A program made the position numbers and the translations under genes. From positions 1 through 49,225 of the forward strand of contig JAQCBH010000015.1 of NCBI GenBank assembly GCA_027621365.1: a DNA stretch of 49,225 nt. Direction: 5' to 3'. A model generated the notes under the pieces. The model worked only from the letters and a program-made list of their open reading frames with translations, made no database searches and was not told where the DNA came from. The DNA comes from Bacteroidota bacterium. GTDB lineage: Bacteria > Bacteroidota > Bacteroidia > NS11-12g > UBA955. Shown piece by piece: positions 1 to 8,331 of this stretch. The first letter of the stretch is position 1. Each line of letters opens with the position of its first letter.

Positions 1-541
1 CCACGGTGGTGTTCAACTTGACGTTGACTTGGTAAAACCCGGGCTCGGTTTGGTTGATCATGAGCCCCAAAATTTTGGCCCCGTTTTCTTCCACCCAGCG
101 CGCAATCTGAGAGGGAGCAAAGTCGCGATCGCTGCAGCGAAGCACAATCACAGCACCTTGACCTCGGTAGGTCATCGACGCTGAAATTTGGCGGTTGATG
201 TCCTTCTGATCGATGATGCCTTGAAATTCCCCGTTGCGGTCCACGACAGCCAATACTGACAGTTCATGGCTGGCCATTGTGGGTACGATTTCGTACAAGT
301 GTTGGCTTTCCAATACAGCAGCGCTGTGTGGGTTATAAGCCATGCATTTTCCCAAGGTTTGTGACTTGTTGGTCTCCAAACTCAAGCGTTCCAAGCGGGC
401 GTAATTGTACAGCGATTTCTTGTCCAAGACAGGTAGTTCAGAAACCCCCTGGTTGCACAAGAACTCCAAAGCGGCTTCTACGCTATCGCTGCTTCGCAGA
501 GGGCTGAGTTTGTCGCTGATCAATTCGCTGGCTATCACCAT
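1..541 (-). CDS. CBS-domain protein, partial (3' end outside window)
   Basis: The gene runs off the left edge; the first 180 codons are visible. ATG at 541 is followed directly by GTG, which is an alternative start. I translated it by hand: residues 1-65 and about 70-125 look like two CBS motifs (for example ELPVLD near residue 40 and LSVLAVVDRNGEFQGIID near 110). The tail (VIVLRCSDRDFAP onward) resembles the ACT-like end of Bacteroidota CBS proteins. CBS pairs bind adenosyl nucleotides and act as regulatory sensors, but the ligand cannot be read here. In related genomes this family often sits next to NAD kinase and pdxJ, which would lie left of the window. A promoter lies immediately upstream. 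Confidence 0.75.
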   Translation of the reverse strand, partial: MVIASELISDKLSPLRSSDSVEAALEFLCNQGVSELPVLDKKSLYNYARLERLSLETNKSQTLGKCMAYNPHSAAVLESQHLYEIVPTMASHELSVLAVVDRNGEFQGIIDQKDINRQISASMTYRGQGAVIVLRCSDRDFAPSQIARWVEENGAKILGLMINQTEPGFYQVNVKLNTTV

Positions 542-542
542 T

Positions 543-573
543 CAAGTATACCGAGTTCTTTTGGGGAGTACAA
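543..573 (-). promoter_or_regulatory. Promoter of the CBS gene, nearly leaderless
   Basis: Read on the minus strand, a -33 TTG (573-571) is followed after 20 bases by TATACTTG (550-543), one mismatch from the Bacteroidota -7 box TAnnTTTG. Only one base separates the box from the ATG at 541, so transcription may begin at the start region itself, possibly at the GTG second codon. Confidence 0.55.
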
Positions 574-620
574 CCCCCAATTTTGCCATTTTATAGTCAA
601 TGTTGACCAGCCAAGACCGC

Positions 621-1148
621 TTACCAACGGTGCGATTCCTCGTGGTGCCAGGTTCCTTGCACCTTGAGGGTTTGCTCAATGAGTTCGCGTGCGCATGCGC
701 TGCCACCTGAGAGAGGCGAAATGTAGACGGCGATTTGAAGCACGTCGAGGCAGGCGTCAGCCGGGCAGCAGGGCAAGCCGACTTGCTGCAGGAGCGGAAT
801 GTCGGGCATGTCGTCGCCCATGTAAGCTATCTCTTGATCGCTCAGGCCGTGCTTTGTTTTGAACTCCGCGTAGGCCGCTTCTTTGTGCGATTGACCCAGG
901 TACACATCGTGTAGGCCCAAGCCCTCGAATCGGTGGCGCATTCCCTGGCTTTTACCTCCCGAGATGACGGCCACTTTGTAGCCCAATTTCACGGCGTGTT
1001 GCAAGGCATAACCGTCTTTGATGTTCACCGAGCGTAGCTGTTGGCCCTCTTCGGCGACCAGTACCTGGCCATTGGTCAAGACCCCGTCAATGTCAAAAAC
1101 GAAGGCTTTGATTTGGTTGAGTTGTTCGAATAAATTGGGTTGGGTCAT
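621..1148 (-). CDS. kdsC: KDO 8-phosphate phosphatase, KdsC-type HAD hydrolase
   Basis: A 175-aa HAD phosphatase without a cap domain, the size of KdsC (which works as a tetramer). It removes the phosphate from 3-deoxy-D-manno-octulosonate 8-phosphate in LPS core synthesis in the cytoplasm. Visible motifs: DID (19-21) with the nucleophile and acid/base Asp followed by GVLTNG, ISGGKS (62-67), and the Mg-binding GDDMPD (111-116). Its start overlaps the stop of the upstream ChaN-like gene by one base (TGATG), so the two are probably translationally coupled. Other C0 HAD phosphatases, such as N-acylneuraminate cytidylyltransferase-type phosphatases, look similar, but KdsC is the best fit. Confidence 0.85.
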   Translation of the reverse strand: MTQPNLFEQLNQIKAFVFDIDGVLTNGQVLVAEEGQQLRSVNIKDGYALQHAVKLGYKVAVISGGKSQGMRHRFEGLGLHDVYLGQSHKEAAYAEFKTKHGLSDQEIAYMGDDMPDIPLLQQVGLPCCPADACLDVLQIAVYISPLSGGSACARELIEQTLKVQGTWHHEESHRW

Positions 1149-2092
1149 CAGTGCGTGCGGGTCATGCTAGGAGGAGTGGCCAAGACGAAAGTGGCTTTGC
1201 GGCGTCCTTCCTCATCGGTTTCCAATTGGCCCAAGTCGTCTTGCAATTGGGTAGACAAGGTGATGATTTGAGCCTGGGGGGCATATTGCTTGAGGTACCA
1301 AACCATGCTTTCGAAATAGTCGCTGTGGTAGGCGCCGTTGTAGTGAATGAACAGGTCAACTCCGCCCAAGTGTTCGGAGATGCTGTAGGCCATGGTGGCA
1401 TCTTTGCTAGCCTGAGCCATGGGTAGGTTTTGGCCTCCGTGGCCACCGGCCATGGCAAAAATATCGGCGTAGCAACGAAGGCTGCTGTCGTAGGCAAAGG
1501 GAAGGGGAGCGATCCAGGCTTTTTGGTCGGTGGGGAGCGAATCGAAACTGCCTATGCCTTTCATATAAATCTGATTGGCCAATCGACGCGGAATGTTGCA
1601 GGCCCAAAACGGAAGCTGTTTCTCCTTGGCGAACTCCAAGAGGGGCAAATAATCGGTTTGCATGTTGGGCCACAAATTGATGCTGTTTTTCAAGCGTTTG
1701 TAGGCTGGATCAACGCCCCAACTCATCATGCTCGGCGCTTTGGCCTGAGCGGGCATGCTGTCTGCCGGCGCATTGAGGTAGGTGTTCAAAGCCCATTGCT
1801 GATCGCGTTCGAACATCTCGGCGCCCAAGGCCATTTTGGGGAAGGAAGCGTAAAGGTCAGCGGTCAGGGATTTTTGCATCCAATGCGCGATGGGATCGTC
1901 GTGCAATTCTCCAAACAACAGAACCGTGGGCCCTTCGTGGCTGGCGATTTGCTGTTCCAGACTTTTCAAAACCTGGGCGTAGGAGCGTTTCTTTCCTTGG
2001 CCCGAAAACCACTGGTAGGCTTGCATGTCTTGGGCCCACAAGGACAGGGAGCCCCAGGCCCATAAGGCGGTGATGGCAATCAAACGGCGCAT
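1148..2092 (-). CDS. ChaN-like (haem-binding uptake, PF04187) protein
   Basis: A 314-aa protein with an N-terminal signal peptide (about residues 1-21, ending SLWAQ) and the family hallmark GELHDD at 61-66 after a hydrophobic strand (VLLF). ChaN proteins are exported or lipid-anchored proteins, and the Campylobacter member binds haem. There is no lipobox Cys here, so this one is probably periplasmic. It shares a transcript with kdsC through a TGATG overlap. The promoter box TATATTTG lies only 4 bases before the ATG. Function beyond the family is not known; a role in iron or haem handling is inference. Confidence 0.75.
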   Translation of the reverse strand: MRRLIAITALWAWGSLSLWAQDMQAYQWFSGQGKKRSYAQVLKSLEQQIASHEGPTVLLFGELHDDPIAHWMQKSLTADLYASFPKMALGAEMFERDQQWALNTYLNAPADSMPAQAKAPSMMSWGVDPAYKRLKNSINLWPNMQTDYLPLLEFAKEKQLPFWACNIPRRLANQIYMKGIGSFDSLPTDQKAWIAPLPFAYDSSLRCYADIFAMAGGHGGQNLPMAQASKDATMAYSISEHLGGVDLFIHYNGAYHSDYFESMVWYLKQYAPQAQIITLSTQLQDDLGQLETDEEGRRKATFVLATPPSMTRTH

Positions 2093-2096
2093 GAAG

Positions 2097-2104
2097 CAAA
2101 TATA
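2097..2104 (-). promoter_or_regulatory. -7 box of the ChaN-like/kdsC operon
   Basis: On the minus strand TATATTTG (2104-2097) matches TAnnTTTG perfectly and ends 4 bases before the ATG at 2092, so the transcript should be leaderless. No clear -33 TTG is seen. Confidence 0.55.
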
Positions 2105-2167
2105 GTTGGGTATTGAGTGGAAAGCCGAATTTCGGTTTAGGGTTCAATCTCTGCTGGTCCAGCATTC

Positions 2168-3985
2168 TCAGCGAATGAGGGTAAAAGTGCCCGAAAAGCT
2201 GTAGTGCTCATGTTCCAGGGATTCGACTTCGATGCAATAGCTGTAAACGCCGTCTTGAGCAGGTTGATTGTGATAAGTTCCGTCCCAACCCAATGCTAAG
2301 TCGTATGAATCAAACAGTTTGGCCCCCCAGCGATCAAAAATCTGCATGTGAAATTGGTTCATGCGATCGGTGTGCGGAAGAAAGGTGTTGTTCAACGAAG
2401 GCCCCGTATTGTTGGGTGTAAAGGCATCGGGAATGAAGATGATGGGGAAGCAATTGGAATCCTGAACCAGTAGGGTAAAACGTATGGAATCACAGCCCAA
2501 GTGATTGAATAATTTAGAGGTGTAAATGCCTTGTTTGCGGTAGGATTGACCATTGAATTGGATGATTTCTCCTGGGCATTTCCCAATGATAATACTCGAG
2601 TCTACAGATTTGAAAAATTGAATATCAACGTCAATGACTGAATCGCACAATCCTCTATTCTTCTTAATGAATGAGAACGTGGTGTCCTTAAAATAGGTAA
2701 TCCCACGAACGGAAACAGAGTTTTCACAGGTGACAACGCGAATCTTCAAGGTAGGTATGGTTACAAATACGGTATCGACAAAAATGGCTTCGCAGACCGA
2801 GTCGTTTTGGTAGCTCCACAAGCGTTCGCGTTTGGGCGGAGCTGGTTGAGAAGAGCAAACCGTTCGTTGCCAGTATTCATAAGCCGTGTCTTTTGTGCTC
2901 AGAGTAAGAGAAAAGAAGGAATCGTTTTCAGTGAATTCAAAAAGCCCGGCTTTATGGTAAGACTTATCTCTGTAAACCACTGAGTCACCCAAACAAAAAG
3001 ACTGGGTAGAGAAAAATACAGGGTTATCGGGCTGGCAGGGAAAGGAATCCCAGTTCAAATTCATGGGTTCACCGTAAAAATGAATATCGTGCCATTTGCG
3101 GTCATTGGTCATCCATTGATAGTGGCCCTCACCGCAGAGAATCTCCACAACATTGCCGTCTATGAGCTCTGCAGATTTATCGTAACAATTCCCGTTTTGG
3201 CTGAGAAACAAATTCAGGTAGCCATCGCATTGCCCTGATAGGGCTATGATGGGATAAGGAAACTTCAATTCGGAAGTAGGATGACCAGTGGTTTTGTAAA
3301 AAATCTCGAACACTCTTCCTCCTGAATCCAAGGCCGCTGCGCTAACACTGGTGAGTTTGATGTCGATGATGGATTGGAGACTTTCCTTTCCTACTGTTGG
3401 GTTGCTGATGGGGTTCTCGATGCAATAAACCTTGCCATTAGAAGACAACACATACACGACTCCCCATCCTACCCCAACGCGAACGGGATTGGGAATCGAG
3501 GGAAGGGATCTGGTTTTCAGGCTGTTGGTATCTTCATAGGTCAACCATAGGCTGCCGTCGAACTTAATAAAAGCGACCATGTTGATTCCGGCGTCGGCAA
3601 ATTTGACATTACCCAATACAGGAGTAGGTGGAAACCTCCGAGACCAAGCATAGGCACTGTCGTTGGTTTTAATCGCAGCCGCCATATACCCTCCGGTATG
3701 AAACTTGATGTTTTTCAATCCATAAACCGGAATGGGTTCTGTAATGGGAGCATTGATATTCGAATCGTTTGTGATTAATTGGGGGTATTTGTAGGCCCAA
3801 CCATAAAGCGAATTTTCAGGACCACAAGTAAAAAAACCTCCGTAAGAGTTTGCGCTAAAATTGGATGGTTTGTACCAAGATCGCGCACCAAACCCGTCTC
3901 CAACTATGGTATTCTGAGCATGAACCCTGACAATCAGAGCAAAAGCAAAGAAAAGAAAGAGGTATGCTAGTCGGGCTCGCTTCAT
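2168..3985 (-). CDS. Secreted protein with RCC1-like propeller and T9SS (CHU_C) C-terminus
   Basis: A 605-aa protein with a signal peptide (residues 1-23, ending VHAQ). The first 330 residues contain repeated units of the type 'SLYGW', 'SAYAWS', 'GKVYCI', consistent with an RCC1-like beta-propeller. The middle part is Cys- and Asp-rich with no family I recognise. The last 85 residues are a gliding-motility-associated C-terminal domain: FIPDAFTPN, FHMQIFDRWG, WDGTYHNQPAQDGVYSY. This domain directs export across the outer membrane by the type IX secretion system, so the protein is probably cell-surface or released. The gene stands alone and is more AT-rich than its neighbours, as is usual for adhesin-like accessory genes. 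Confidence 0.8.
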   Translation of the reverse strand: MKRARLAYLFLFFAFALIVRVHAQNTIVGDGFGARSWYKPSNFSANSYGGFFTCGPENSLYGWAYKYPQLITNDSNINAPITEPIPVYGLKNIKFHTGGYMAAAIKTNDSAYAWSRRFPPTPVLGNVKFADAGINMVAFIKFDGSLWLTYEDTNSLKTRSLPSIPNPVRVGVGWGVVYVLSSNGKVYCIENPISNPTVGKESLQSIIDIKLTSVSAAALDSGGRVFEIFYKTTGHPTSELKFPYPIIALSGQCDGYLNLFLSQNGNCYDKSAELIDGNVVEILCGEGHYQWMTNDRKWHDIHFYGEPMNLNWDSFPCQPDNPVFFSTQSFCLGDSVVYRDKSYHKAGLFEFTENDSFFSLTLSTKDTAYEYWQRTVCSSQPAPPKRERLWSYQNDSVCEAIFVDTVFVTIPTLKIRVVTCENSVSVRGITYFKDTTFSFIKKNRGLCDSVIDVDIQFFKSVDSSIIIGKCPGEIIQFNGQSYRKQGIYTSKLFNHLGCDSIRFTLLVQDSNCFPIIFIPDAFTPNNTGPSLNNTFLPHTDRMNQFHMQIFDRWGAKLFDSYDLALGWDGTYHNQPAQDGVYSYCIEVESLEHEHYSFSGTFTLIR

Positions 3986-4036
3986 GCAGTAACTAGCAAT
4001 ATACGAAAGAGTTGATTTAGTTTTCTAGCATTTGCT

Positions 4037-4065
4037 TAAGGCCCGTTTGTATCGAAGAGGCCTTA
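4037..4065 (-). terminator. Possible terminator after the DHS-like gene
   Basis: A 7-bp inverted repeat (TAAGGCC at 4037-4043, GGCCTTA at 4059-4065) with a 15-base loop lies just past the stop of the minus-strand DHS-like gene. There is no strong U-tract, so it is weak. Confidence 0.35.
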
Positions 4066-4070
4066 CCCTG

Positions 4071-5042
4071 CTACCATCCCAAAATCCAGGCGAAGATCAG
4101 AGGTGCCACGATGGTGGCGTCGCTTTCCACGATGAACTTGGGGGTGTCGATGTCGAGTTTGCCCCAGGTGATTTTCTCGTTGGGAACAGCGCCTGAGTAA
4201 GAACCGTAAGAGGTGGTAGAGTCGCTGATTTGGCAGAAATAGCTCCAGAAGGGAATGTTTTCCATTTCCATGTCTTGGTAGAGCATAGGCACTACGCAAA
4301 TGGGGAAGTCGCCAGCGATACCCCCACCGATTTGGAAGAAACCGATGCCCTTGCCTTCGCTGTTTTTTACGTACCAATCGGCCAACCAAGCCATGTATTC
4401 AATGCCGCTCTTCATGGTAGAGGCTTTGAATTCGTTTTTGATTACGTAAGAGGCGAAAATGTTGCCCATGGTAGAGTCTTCCCAGCCGGGAACCACGATG
4501 GGGAGATTGCGCTCAGCGGCCGCCAACATCCAGCTGTCTTTGGGGTCGATCTCGTAGTATTGTTCGAGTTCTCCGCTCAGGAGAATCTTGTACATGTATT
4601 CGTGTGGGAAATAGCGCTCGCCCTTGTCATCTGCGGCTTTCCAAATGCCGTGAATGTGCTTCTGCAAACGGCGAAAGGCCTCCTCTTCGGGAATGCAGGT
4701 ATCGGTCACACGGTTGTAGTGGTTTTCGAGCAAATCCCACTCGTCTTGGGGGCTCAAATCGCGGTAATGGGGAACGCGCTTGTAGTGTTTGTGAGCCACC
4801 AGGTTCATGATGTCCTCTTCCAAATTGGCCCCGGTGCAGCTGATGATGTCAATTTTGCCTTGGCGAATCATTTCGGCCAAGCTTTTGCCCAACTCGGCCG
4901 TACTCATGGCACCCGCCAAGGTGACCATCATTTTACCGCCCTCTGTCAAATGGGTTTCGTATCCTTTGGCCGCGTCGACCAAAGCAGCCGCGTTGAAGTG
5001 CAAATAGTGCTTCTCAACAAACTGTGAAATAGGACCTTTCAT
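4071..5042 (-). CDS. Deoxyhypusine synthase-like enzyme (bacterial DHS family)
   Basis: I choose ATG at 5042 (323 aa) rather than the upstream in-frame start at 5084, because a perfect -7 box lies between them. The protein aligns along its length with deoxyhypusine synthase: an NAD-binding-type stretch (TLAGAMSTAELG at 41-52), ISCTGANLEEDIMN (67-80), FQIGGGIAGDF (236-246), and the active-site block SYSGAVPNEKITWGKL, in which K295 of WGK matches the catalytic Lys that carries the aminobutyl imine. Bacteria lack eIF5A; bacterial members are thought to work on polyamines (homospermidine-synthase-like) or unknown acceptors. The acceptor here cannot be deduced. It lies downstream of a LOG gene on the same strand with its own promoter. 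Confidence 0.8.
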   Translation of the reverse strand: MKGPISQFVEKHYLHFNAAALVDAAKGYETHLTEGGKMMVTLAGAMSTAELGKSLAEMIRQGKIDIISCTGANLEEDIMNLVAHKHYKRVPHYRDLSPQDEWDLLENHYNRVTDTCIPEEEAFRRLQKHIHGIWKAADDKGERYFPHEYMYKILLSGELEQYYEIDPKDSWMLAAAERNLPIVVPGWEDSTMGNIFASYVIKNEFKASTMKSGIEYMAWLADWYVKNSEGKGIGFFQIGGGIAGDFPICVVPMLYQDMEMENIPFWSYFCQISDSTTSYGSYSGAVPNEKITWGKLDIDTPKFIVESDATIVAPLIFAWILGW

Positions 5043-5047
5043 GGGGG

Positions 5048-5076
5048 CAAAGGTACAATAAAGAGCACCTTTCAAA
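5048..5076 (-). promoter_or_regulatory. Leaderless promoter of the DHS-like gene
   Basis: On the minus strand, TTTG (5076-5073), 17 bases, then TACCTTTG (5055-5048), a perfect TAnnTTTG. Five bases separate it from the ATG at 5042. The -33 lies just before the stop of the upstream LOG gene. Confidence 0.65.
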
Positions 5077-5080
5077 GGGC

Positions 5081-5812
5081 TCAAATTCGGCGTTCACCCA
5101 AGAACCACCAAGCGCGCATGCGCTTTCGTTTGGGGGCGTGTTTTTCAATCATGGATTGCAGGAATTCCAATCCTTCGTTCATGTCGTCGGTGATGCAGAG
5201 CATGTCTTCGTCTTCGGGAGAAATGGTACCCGTATCGTGCATTTGTTTGATCTGATCCAGCTGGCCTTTCCAATAGTCTTTGCCCATCAATACCACTGGA
5301 AAATGCGGCATTTTTTGGGTTTGAATCAGCGTCAAGGCTTCGAAGAGTTCGTCTAAGGTTCCAAACCCGCCGGGGAATACCACAAAACCAAAGCTGTACT
5401 TGGTCAAGAGCACCTTGCGCACAAAGAAGTATCGAATGTCTACGGTGTGGTCCAGATAGGGATTGGGCTGCTGCTCAAAGGGCAATTCGATGTTGATGCC
5501 CACGCTTTTTCCACCCACGCTCTTAGCGCCTTCGTTGGCTGCTTGCATGATGCCCGGGCCACCACCGGTAATGACGGTAAAGCCCGCGCTTGCTACCTTG
5601 GCTCCCATGTTCTTGGCCATTTCGTAATAGGGGTGGCCCGGTTGGAAACGAGCCGAACCAAACAAGCTTATGCAAGGCCCCATGAAGTGCATGTTTCGAA
5701 AGCCCTTGATGAATTGGGCCGTCACGCGCAGAGCAAAAAAGAGTTCAGTGAGTCGATTGTGGGGACCTTTCAGCAATTCCAGGTCGAGGTCGGGTCGGCG
5801 TTTGGCGTTCAT
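5081..5812 (-). CDS. LOG family protein (TIGR00730)
   Basis: A 243-aa Rossmann-fold protein of the LOG/'lysine decarboxylase-like' family, which hydrolyses nucleoside 5'-monophosphates such as AMP or cytokinin ribotides to base plus ribose 5-phosphate. Visible motifs: GGGPGIM (83-89) and the signature PGGFGTLDE (147-155), with R132-K133 in front. It has the length usual for the family. The start ATG at 5812 lies just inside the ndk terminator, so it is probably transcribed separately from ndk. The substrate in this organism is unknown. Confidence 0.85.
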   Translation of the reverse strand: MNAKRRPDLDLELLKGPHNRLTELFFALRVTAQFIKGFRNMHFMGPCISLFGSARFQPGHPYYEMAKNMGAKVASAGFTVITGGGPGIMQAANEGAKSVGGKSVGINIELPFEQQPNPYLDHTVDIRYFFVRKVLLTKYSFGFVVFPGGFGTLDELFEALTLIQTQKMPHFPVVLMGKDYWKGQLDQIKQMHDTGTISPEDEDMLCITDDMNEGLEFLQSMIEKHAPKRKRMRAWWFLGERRI

Positions 5813-5830
5813 CTTGGTCGAAGCTAATGA

Positions 5831-5856
5831 AAAAAGCCCCTCGAAAGGGGCTTTTT
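5831..5856 (-). terminator. Intrinsic terminator of ndk
   Basis: A perfect 10-bp stem (AAAAAGCCCC at 5831-5840, GGGGCTTTTT at 5847-5856) with a 6-base loop, T-rich on the exit side of either strand. It lies 25 bases past the ndk stop, and on the minus strand it ends ndk transcription before the LOG gene. Confidence 0.85.
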
Positions 5857-5881
5857 ACGGTGTTAACCGAAAGATTACAGT

Positions 5882-6298
5882 TTAGAATCGCTCGAAAGCA
5901 GAGAAGAAGAAACGGCCTTCAATCTCGGCATTCTCATCGCTGTCGCTACCGTGAATGGCATTGGCATCGATGCTCTTGGCATACAAGCGGCGAATGGTTC
6001 CCTCAGCGGCTTGCTCAGGGTTGGTGGCTCCGATGACATTGCGGAAATCAGCTACAGCGTTGTCTTTTTCCAAGATGGCCGCGTAGATGGGGCCGCTGGT
6101 CATGAAGCTAACCAATTCTCCGTAGAAGGGACGCTCCTTGTGAACGGCGTAGAAAGCTCCAGCTTGCTCGGCGGTCAAACGGGTGTATTTCAAAGCGACT
6201 ACAGAAAAACCGGCTTGAATGATGTGGTCCAAAATTTTGCCGGCGTGGCCATTGGCTACAGCGTCGGGCTTAATCATGGTAAAAGTGCGATTGCTCAT
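5882..6298 (-). CDS. ndk: Nucleoside diphosphate kinase
   Basis: A 138-aa protein starting [14 protein letters not shown]; the ATG at 6307 adds three residues and is the less likely start. It transfers the gamma phosphate between nucleoside triphosphates and diphosphates via a phosphohistidine. Visible: K10 of the TMIKPD motif, the ATNP block (91-94), R103-R104 and the active-site His in NAIHGSDS (H116). Length matches the usual 138-145 aa. It is a single-gene unit with a strong terminator downstream. A TTTATTTG box (7/8 match) lies 6 bases before the ATG. Confidence 0.95.
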   Translation of the reverse strand: MSNRTFTMIKPDAVANGHAGKILDHIIQAGFSVVALKYTRLTAEQAGAFYAVHKERPFYGELVSFMTSGPIYAAILEKDNAVADFRNVIGATNPEQAAEGTIRRLYAKSIDANAIHGSDSDENAEIEGRFFFSAFERF

Positions 6299-6359
6299 GG
6301 ATTTCAAATAAAATTCGGCGCAAAGTTCACCATTTTATCTCAAATAACCCCTAGTTAAC

Positions 6360-7550
6360 TCAAAGATAATCGGCCAAGTAGCCGAAGTCTTCGCCCAGTT
6401 GCCCCCCTTGGCAAAGGGTGGCTCCTTGAATCATGTCGCTCTGTGGGGCAAGCAATTCAGGTACCACGTATTGCAGCAAATTCTCGCCAAACTCTTCTGA
6501 GGCATCTTGAGGCAGTTCGTTGGGCAGATTGGTCACGGCCATTACGGCGATGCTGTTGGGCAGCCAAGGGTCAGCCGGGGCCTGTGTCACGCGGTCCCAA
6601 CCGATGGTCGGGTCTGGAATGGAGGTGGCCTTGTAGGTTAAGGGAACAGAGCCGTTTACATCGCAGGAGATGTCGGCGATCACGGGTAGTTTGAAATCGG
6701 GATTGACGGTATCAGTGGCCTCGAACAACCGGGGCAGATCTTCGGTCCAAAAAAGGCCGTTGAACAGCAGGTCGCAAACGCTGGTGTAGGGGGCAAAGCG
6801 CGATTGGTATTCGCCGTGGTGTTGGTAGAAATGTTCGGTGCTCCAGGGCTTTTGCTGCGGATGCTGATACAAATCGGGACTGTTCAAGTGCACAAACACC
6901 GGTTCTTGGAAGCTCTTTTGCAAAAACTGCCGAGGGGTCACCTCGCGAATTCGCAAGTTTCGCAAGAAATCCAGGGCGCCATGGGCCACGCGGCCGCCGC
7001 CGGTCAGGACCATTTTGAAGGGAGGCAGTTCTACGGCGGCGGCCCGACTCAAAATCTCGGTATAATCGGCACATTGGAAGGCCGGTTTCAAATCGAACAG
7101 CTGCATTTTCTTCCCGTAGGTTAAAAGGCCATTGTAAGCGCCAACAATGCCAGCAAATCGGCCGAAACCCAGCACCCGCTGGCCATTGGACCATTTGATT
7201 ACCTCGTAGTCAATCATGCGAATGCCTTGGCTAACCAAGTTTTGAAACAAGCCACGGTTGTAGGGCTGCTTTTTGATCGTGTGCGAGAAGAAGAGGTAGG
7301 TTTTGTGTGGAATTAGGTATTCAATCGGGACCTCTTTGATTCCCATCAATACATCGGCTTCTTCGAGCGAGTCAATGATGGCAATGCCCGCTTCTCGGTA
7401 TTCCTCATCCGAAAAGCAGCGATTAGGGCTAGACTCGACTACAACCTCAACATTAGGGTATCGGTTCATCAGGGAAACGCATTGAACTGGGGTCAAAGCG
7501 ACCCGATTGTCAGCCGGAATTTTTCGTTCTCTAATCAGCCCGATTTTCAT
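6360..7550 (-). CDS. Alanine dehydrogenase/saccharopine dehydrogenase-like NAD(P) oxidoreductase
   Basis: A 396-aa protein with the AlaDh/PNT N-terminal domain: the start KIGLIRERKIPADNRVALTP is diagnostic and contains the Arg and Lys that bind pyruvate in alanine dehydrogenase. The second domain has a nucleotide-binding loop (VLTGGGRVAHGALDFL, about residues 186-201). The sequence is closer to the saccharopine dehydrogenase (lysine-forming)-like branch seen in Bacteroidota than to classical Ald, so the substrate is not certain. It is divergent from the HMCES gene, with only 29 bp between start codons. Confidence 0.7.
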   Translation of the reverse strand: MKIGLIRERKIPADNRVALTPVQCVSLMNRYPNVEVVVESSPNRCFSDEEYREAGIAIIDSLEEADVLMGIKEVPIEYLIPHKTYLFFSHTIKKQPYNRGLFQNLVSQGIRMIDYEVIKWSNGQRVLGFGRFAGIVGAYNGLLTYGKKMQLFDLKPAFQCADYTEILSRAAAVELPPFKMVLTGGGRVAHGALDFLRNLRIREVTPRQFLQKSFQEPVFVHLNSPDLYQHPQQKPWSTEHFYQHHGEYQSRFAPYTSVCDLLFNGLFWTEDLPRLFEATDTVNPDFKLPVIADISCDVNGSVPLTYKATSIPDPTIGWDRVTQAPADPWLPNSIAVMAVTNLPNELPQDASEEFGENLLQYVVPELLAPQSDMIQGATLCQGGQLGEDFGYLADYL

Positions 7551-7558
7551 GCCTTGGG

Positions 7559-7575
7559 CTAAGGTAGTACATTTG
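7559..7575. promoter_or_regulatory. Back-to-back divergent -7 boxes
   Basis: TACATTTG (7568-7575, plus strand, perfect match) ends 4 bases before the GTG of the HMCES gene. TACCTTAG on the minus strand (7566-7559, one mismatch) ends 8 bases before the ATG of the dehydrogenase. The boxes are one base apart, so each promoter's upstream element lies inside the other gene and the two polymerases should exclude one another. Confidence 0.55.
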
Positions 7576-7579
7576 ATTA

Positions 7580-8320
7580 GTGTGCTTTTCTTACGCGGTG
7601 AATTTTTCCCAAACCCAGTTGCAATCCCAACTGGATTTGAACAATCTAGGCCCGGTTCAGGGTCAACCTGAAATGCCCAATCCGGGTTTCTTTTTGTCCG
7701 GGTTTGCGCATCCGCTGATGCCCATAGTGTCGAGCAAGGAAGGTCAGACCTGGCTCGAGAATGCTCACTGGGGACTGGTGCCCTCTTGGGCCGCTTCGGC
7801 TGAAAAAGCGCGGGAATTGGCGGCCATGGGTTTGAATGCTCGCAGCGAGACGGTAGCCGAAAAACCCCTATTTCGCGGAGCCTGGAAACGCCAAGCCTGC
7901 CTAGTACCCATGACGGGTTTTTTTGAGTGGAAACTAGAGGGCAAACGAAAACTTCCTCATTTCATTTACGCCTCTGACCAAAGCCTGTTGCTGGCTGCAG
8001 GCATCACCGATGTGTGGGCCGATCCTGAATCGGGTGAGCAGGTGCAAACCTTCAGCATTCTGACCACCGAAGCCAATGCCTTGATGGCCGAGATTCACAA
8101 TGTCAAAAAACGCATGCCGGTTTTCTTACAGGGAGCCTCTAATGCAGAGCTCTGGCTACAGGGTCGCCCCGAACAGCGCTTTGATTTGCTCAAGCCGGCT
8201 TCTGATTCCTTGTTGAAGGCTCACCGAGTGCCCGATTTTGTCAGCCGAGCAGGCGAAGATCGAAACCGCGTCGAATGTCAAAAATTCTTCGATGAACCGC
8301 TTCAAGGATTTTTATTTTAA
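7580..8320 (+). CDS. HMCES/YedK abasic-site DNA-protein crosslink protein (SRAP)
   Basis: A 246-aa SRAP-domain protein. It starts with GTG so that Cys is residue 2 (MCFSYAV), as required: the initiator Met is removed and Cys2 forms a thiazolidine with abasic sites in single-stranded DNA. Other catalytic residues are present: N86 in NARSE, E116 in GFFEWK, H173 in EIHNVKKRMP; WGLVPSWA (64-71) is the conserved DNA-binding loop. The family shields abasic sites at replication forks; bacterial members often sit beside SOS genes, but no LexA-type site is evident here. The promoter box lies 4 bases before the GTG, giving a leaderless transcript. Confidence 0.9.
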   Translation: MCFSYAVNFSQTQLQSQLDLNNLGPVQGQPEMPNPGFFLSGFAHPLMPIVSSKEGQTWLENAHWGLVPSWAASAEKARELAAMGLNARSETVAEKPLFRGAWKRQACLVPMTGFFEWKLEGKRKLPHFIYASDQSLLLAAGITDVWADPESGEQVQTFSILTTEANALMAEIHNVKKRMPVFLQGASNAELWLQGRPEQRFDLLKPASDSLLKAHRVPDFVSRAGEDRNRVECQKFFDEPLQGFLF

Positions 8321-8331
8321 GAACTAAAAAA

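Noticed and set aside
561-580. Terminator between kdsC and the CBS gene
   Set aside because: The TTGGGG/CCCCAA hairpin has no U-tract on the minus strand and overlaps the CBS promoter's -33 region.
4230-5027. 265-aa plus-strand ORF opposite the DHS-like gene
   Set aside because: Shadow of a conserved enzyme gene on the other strand.
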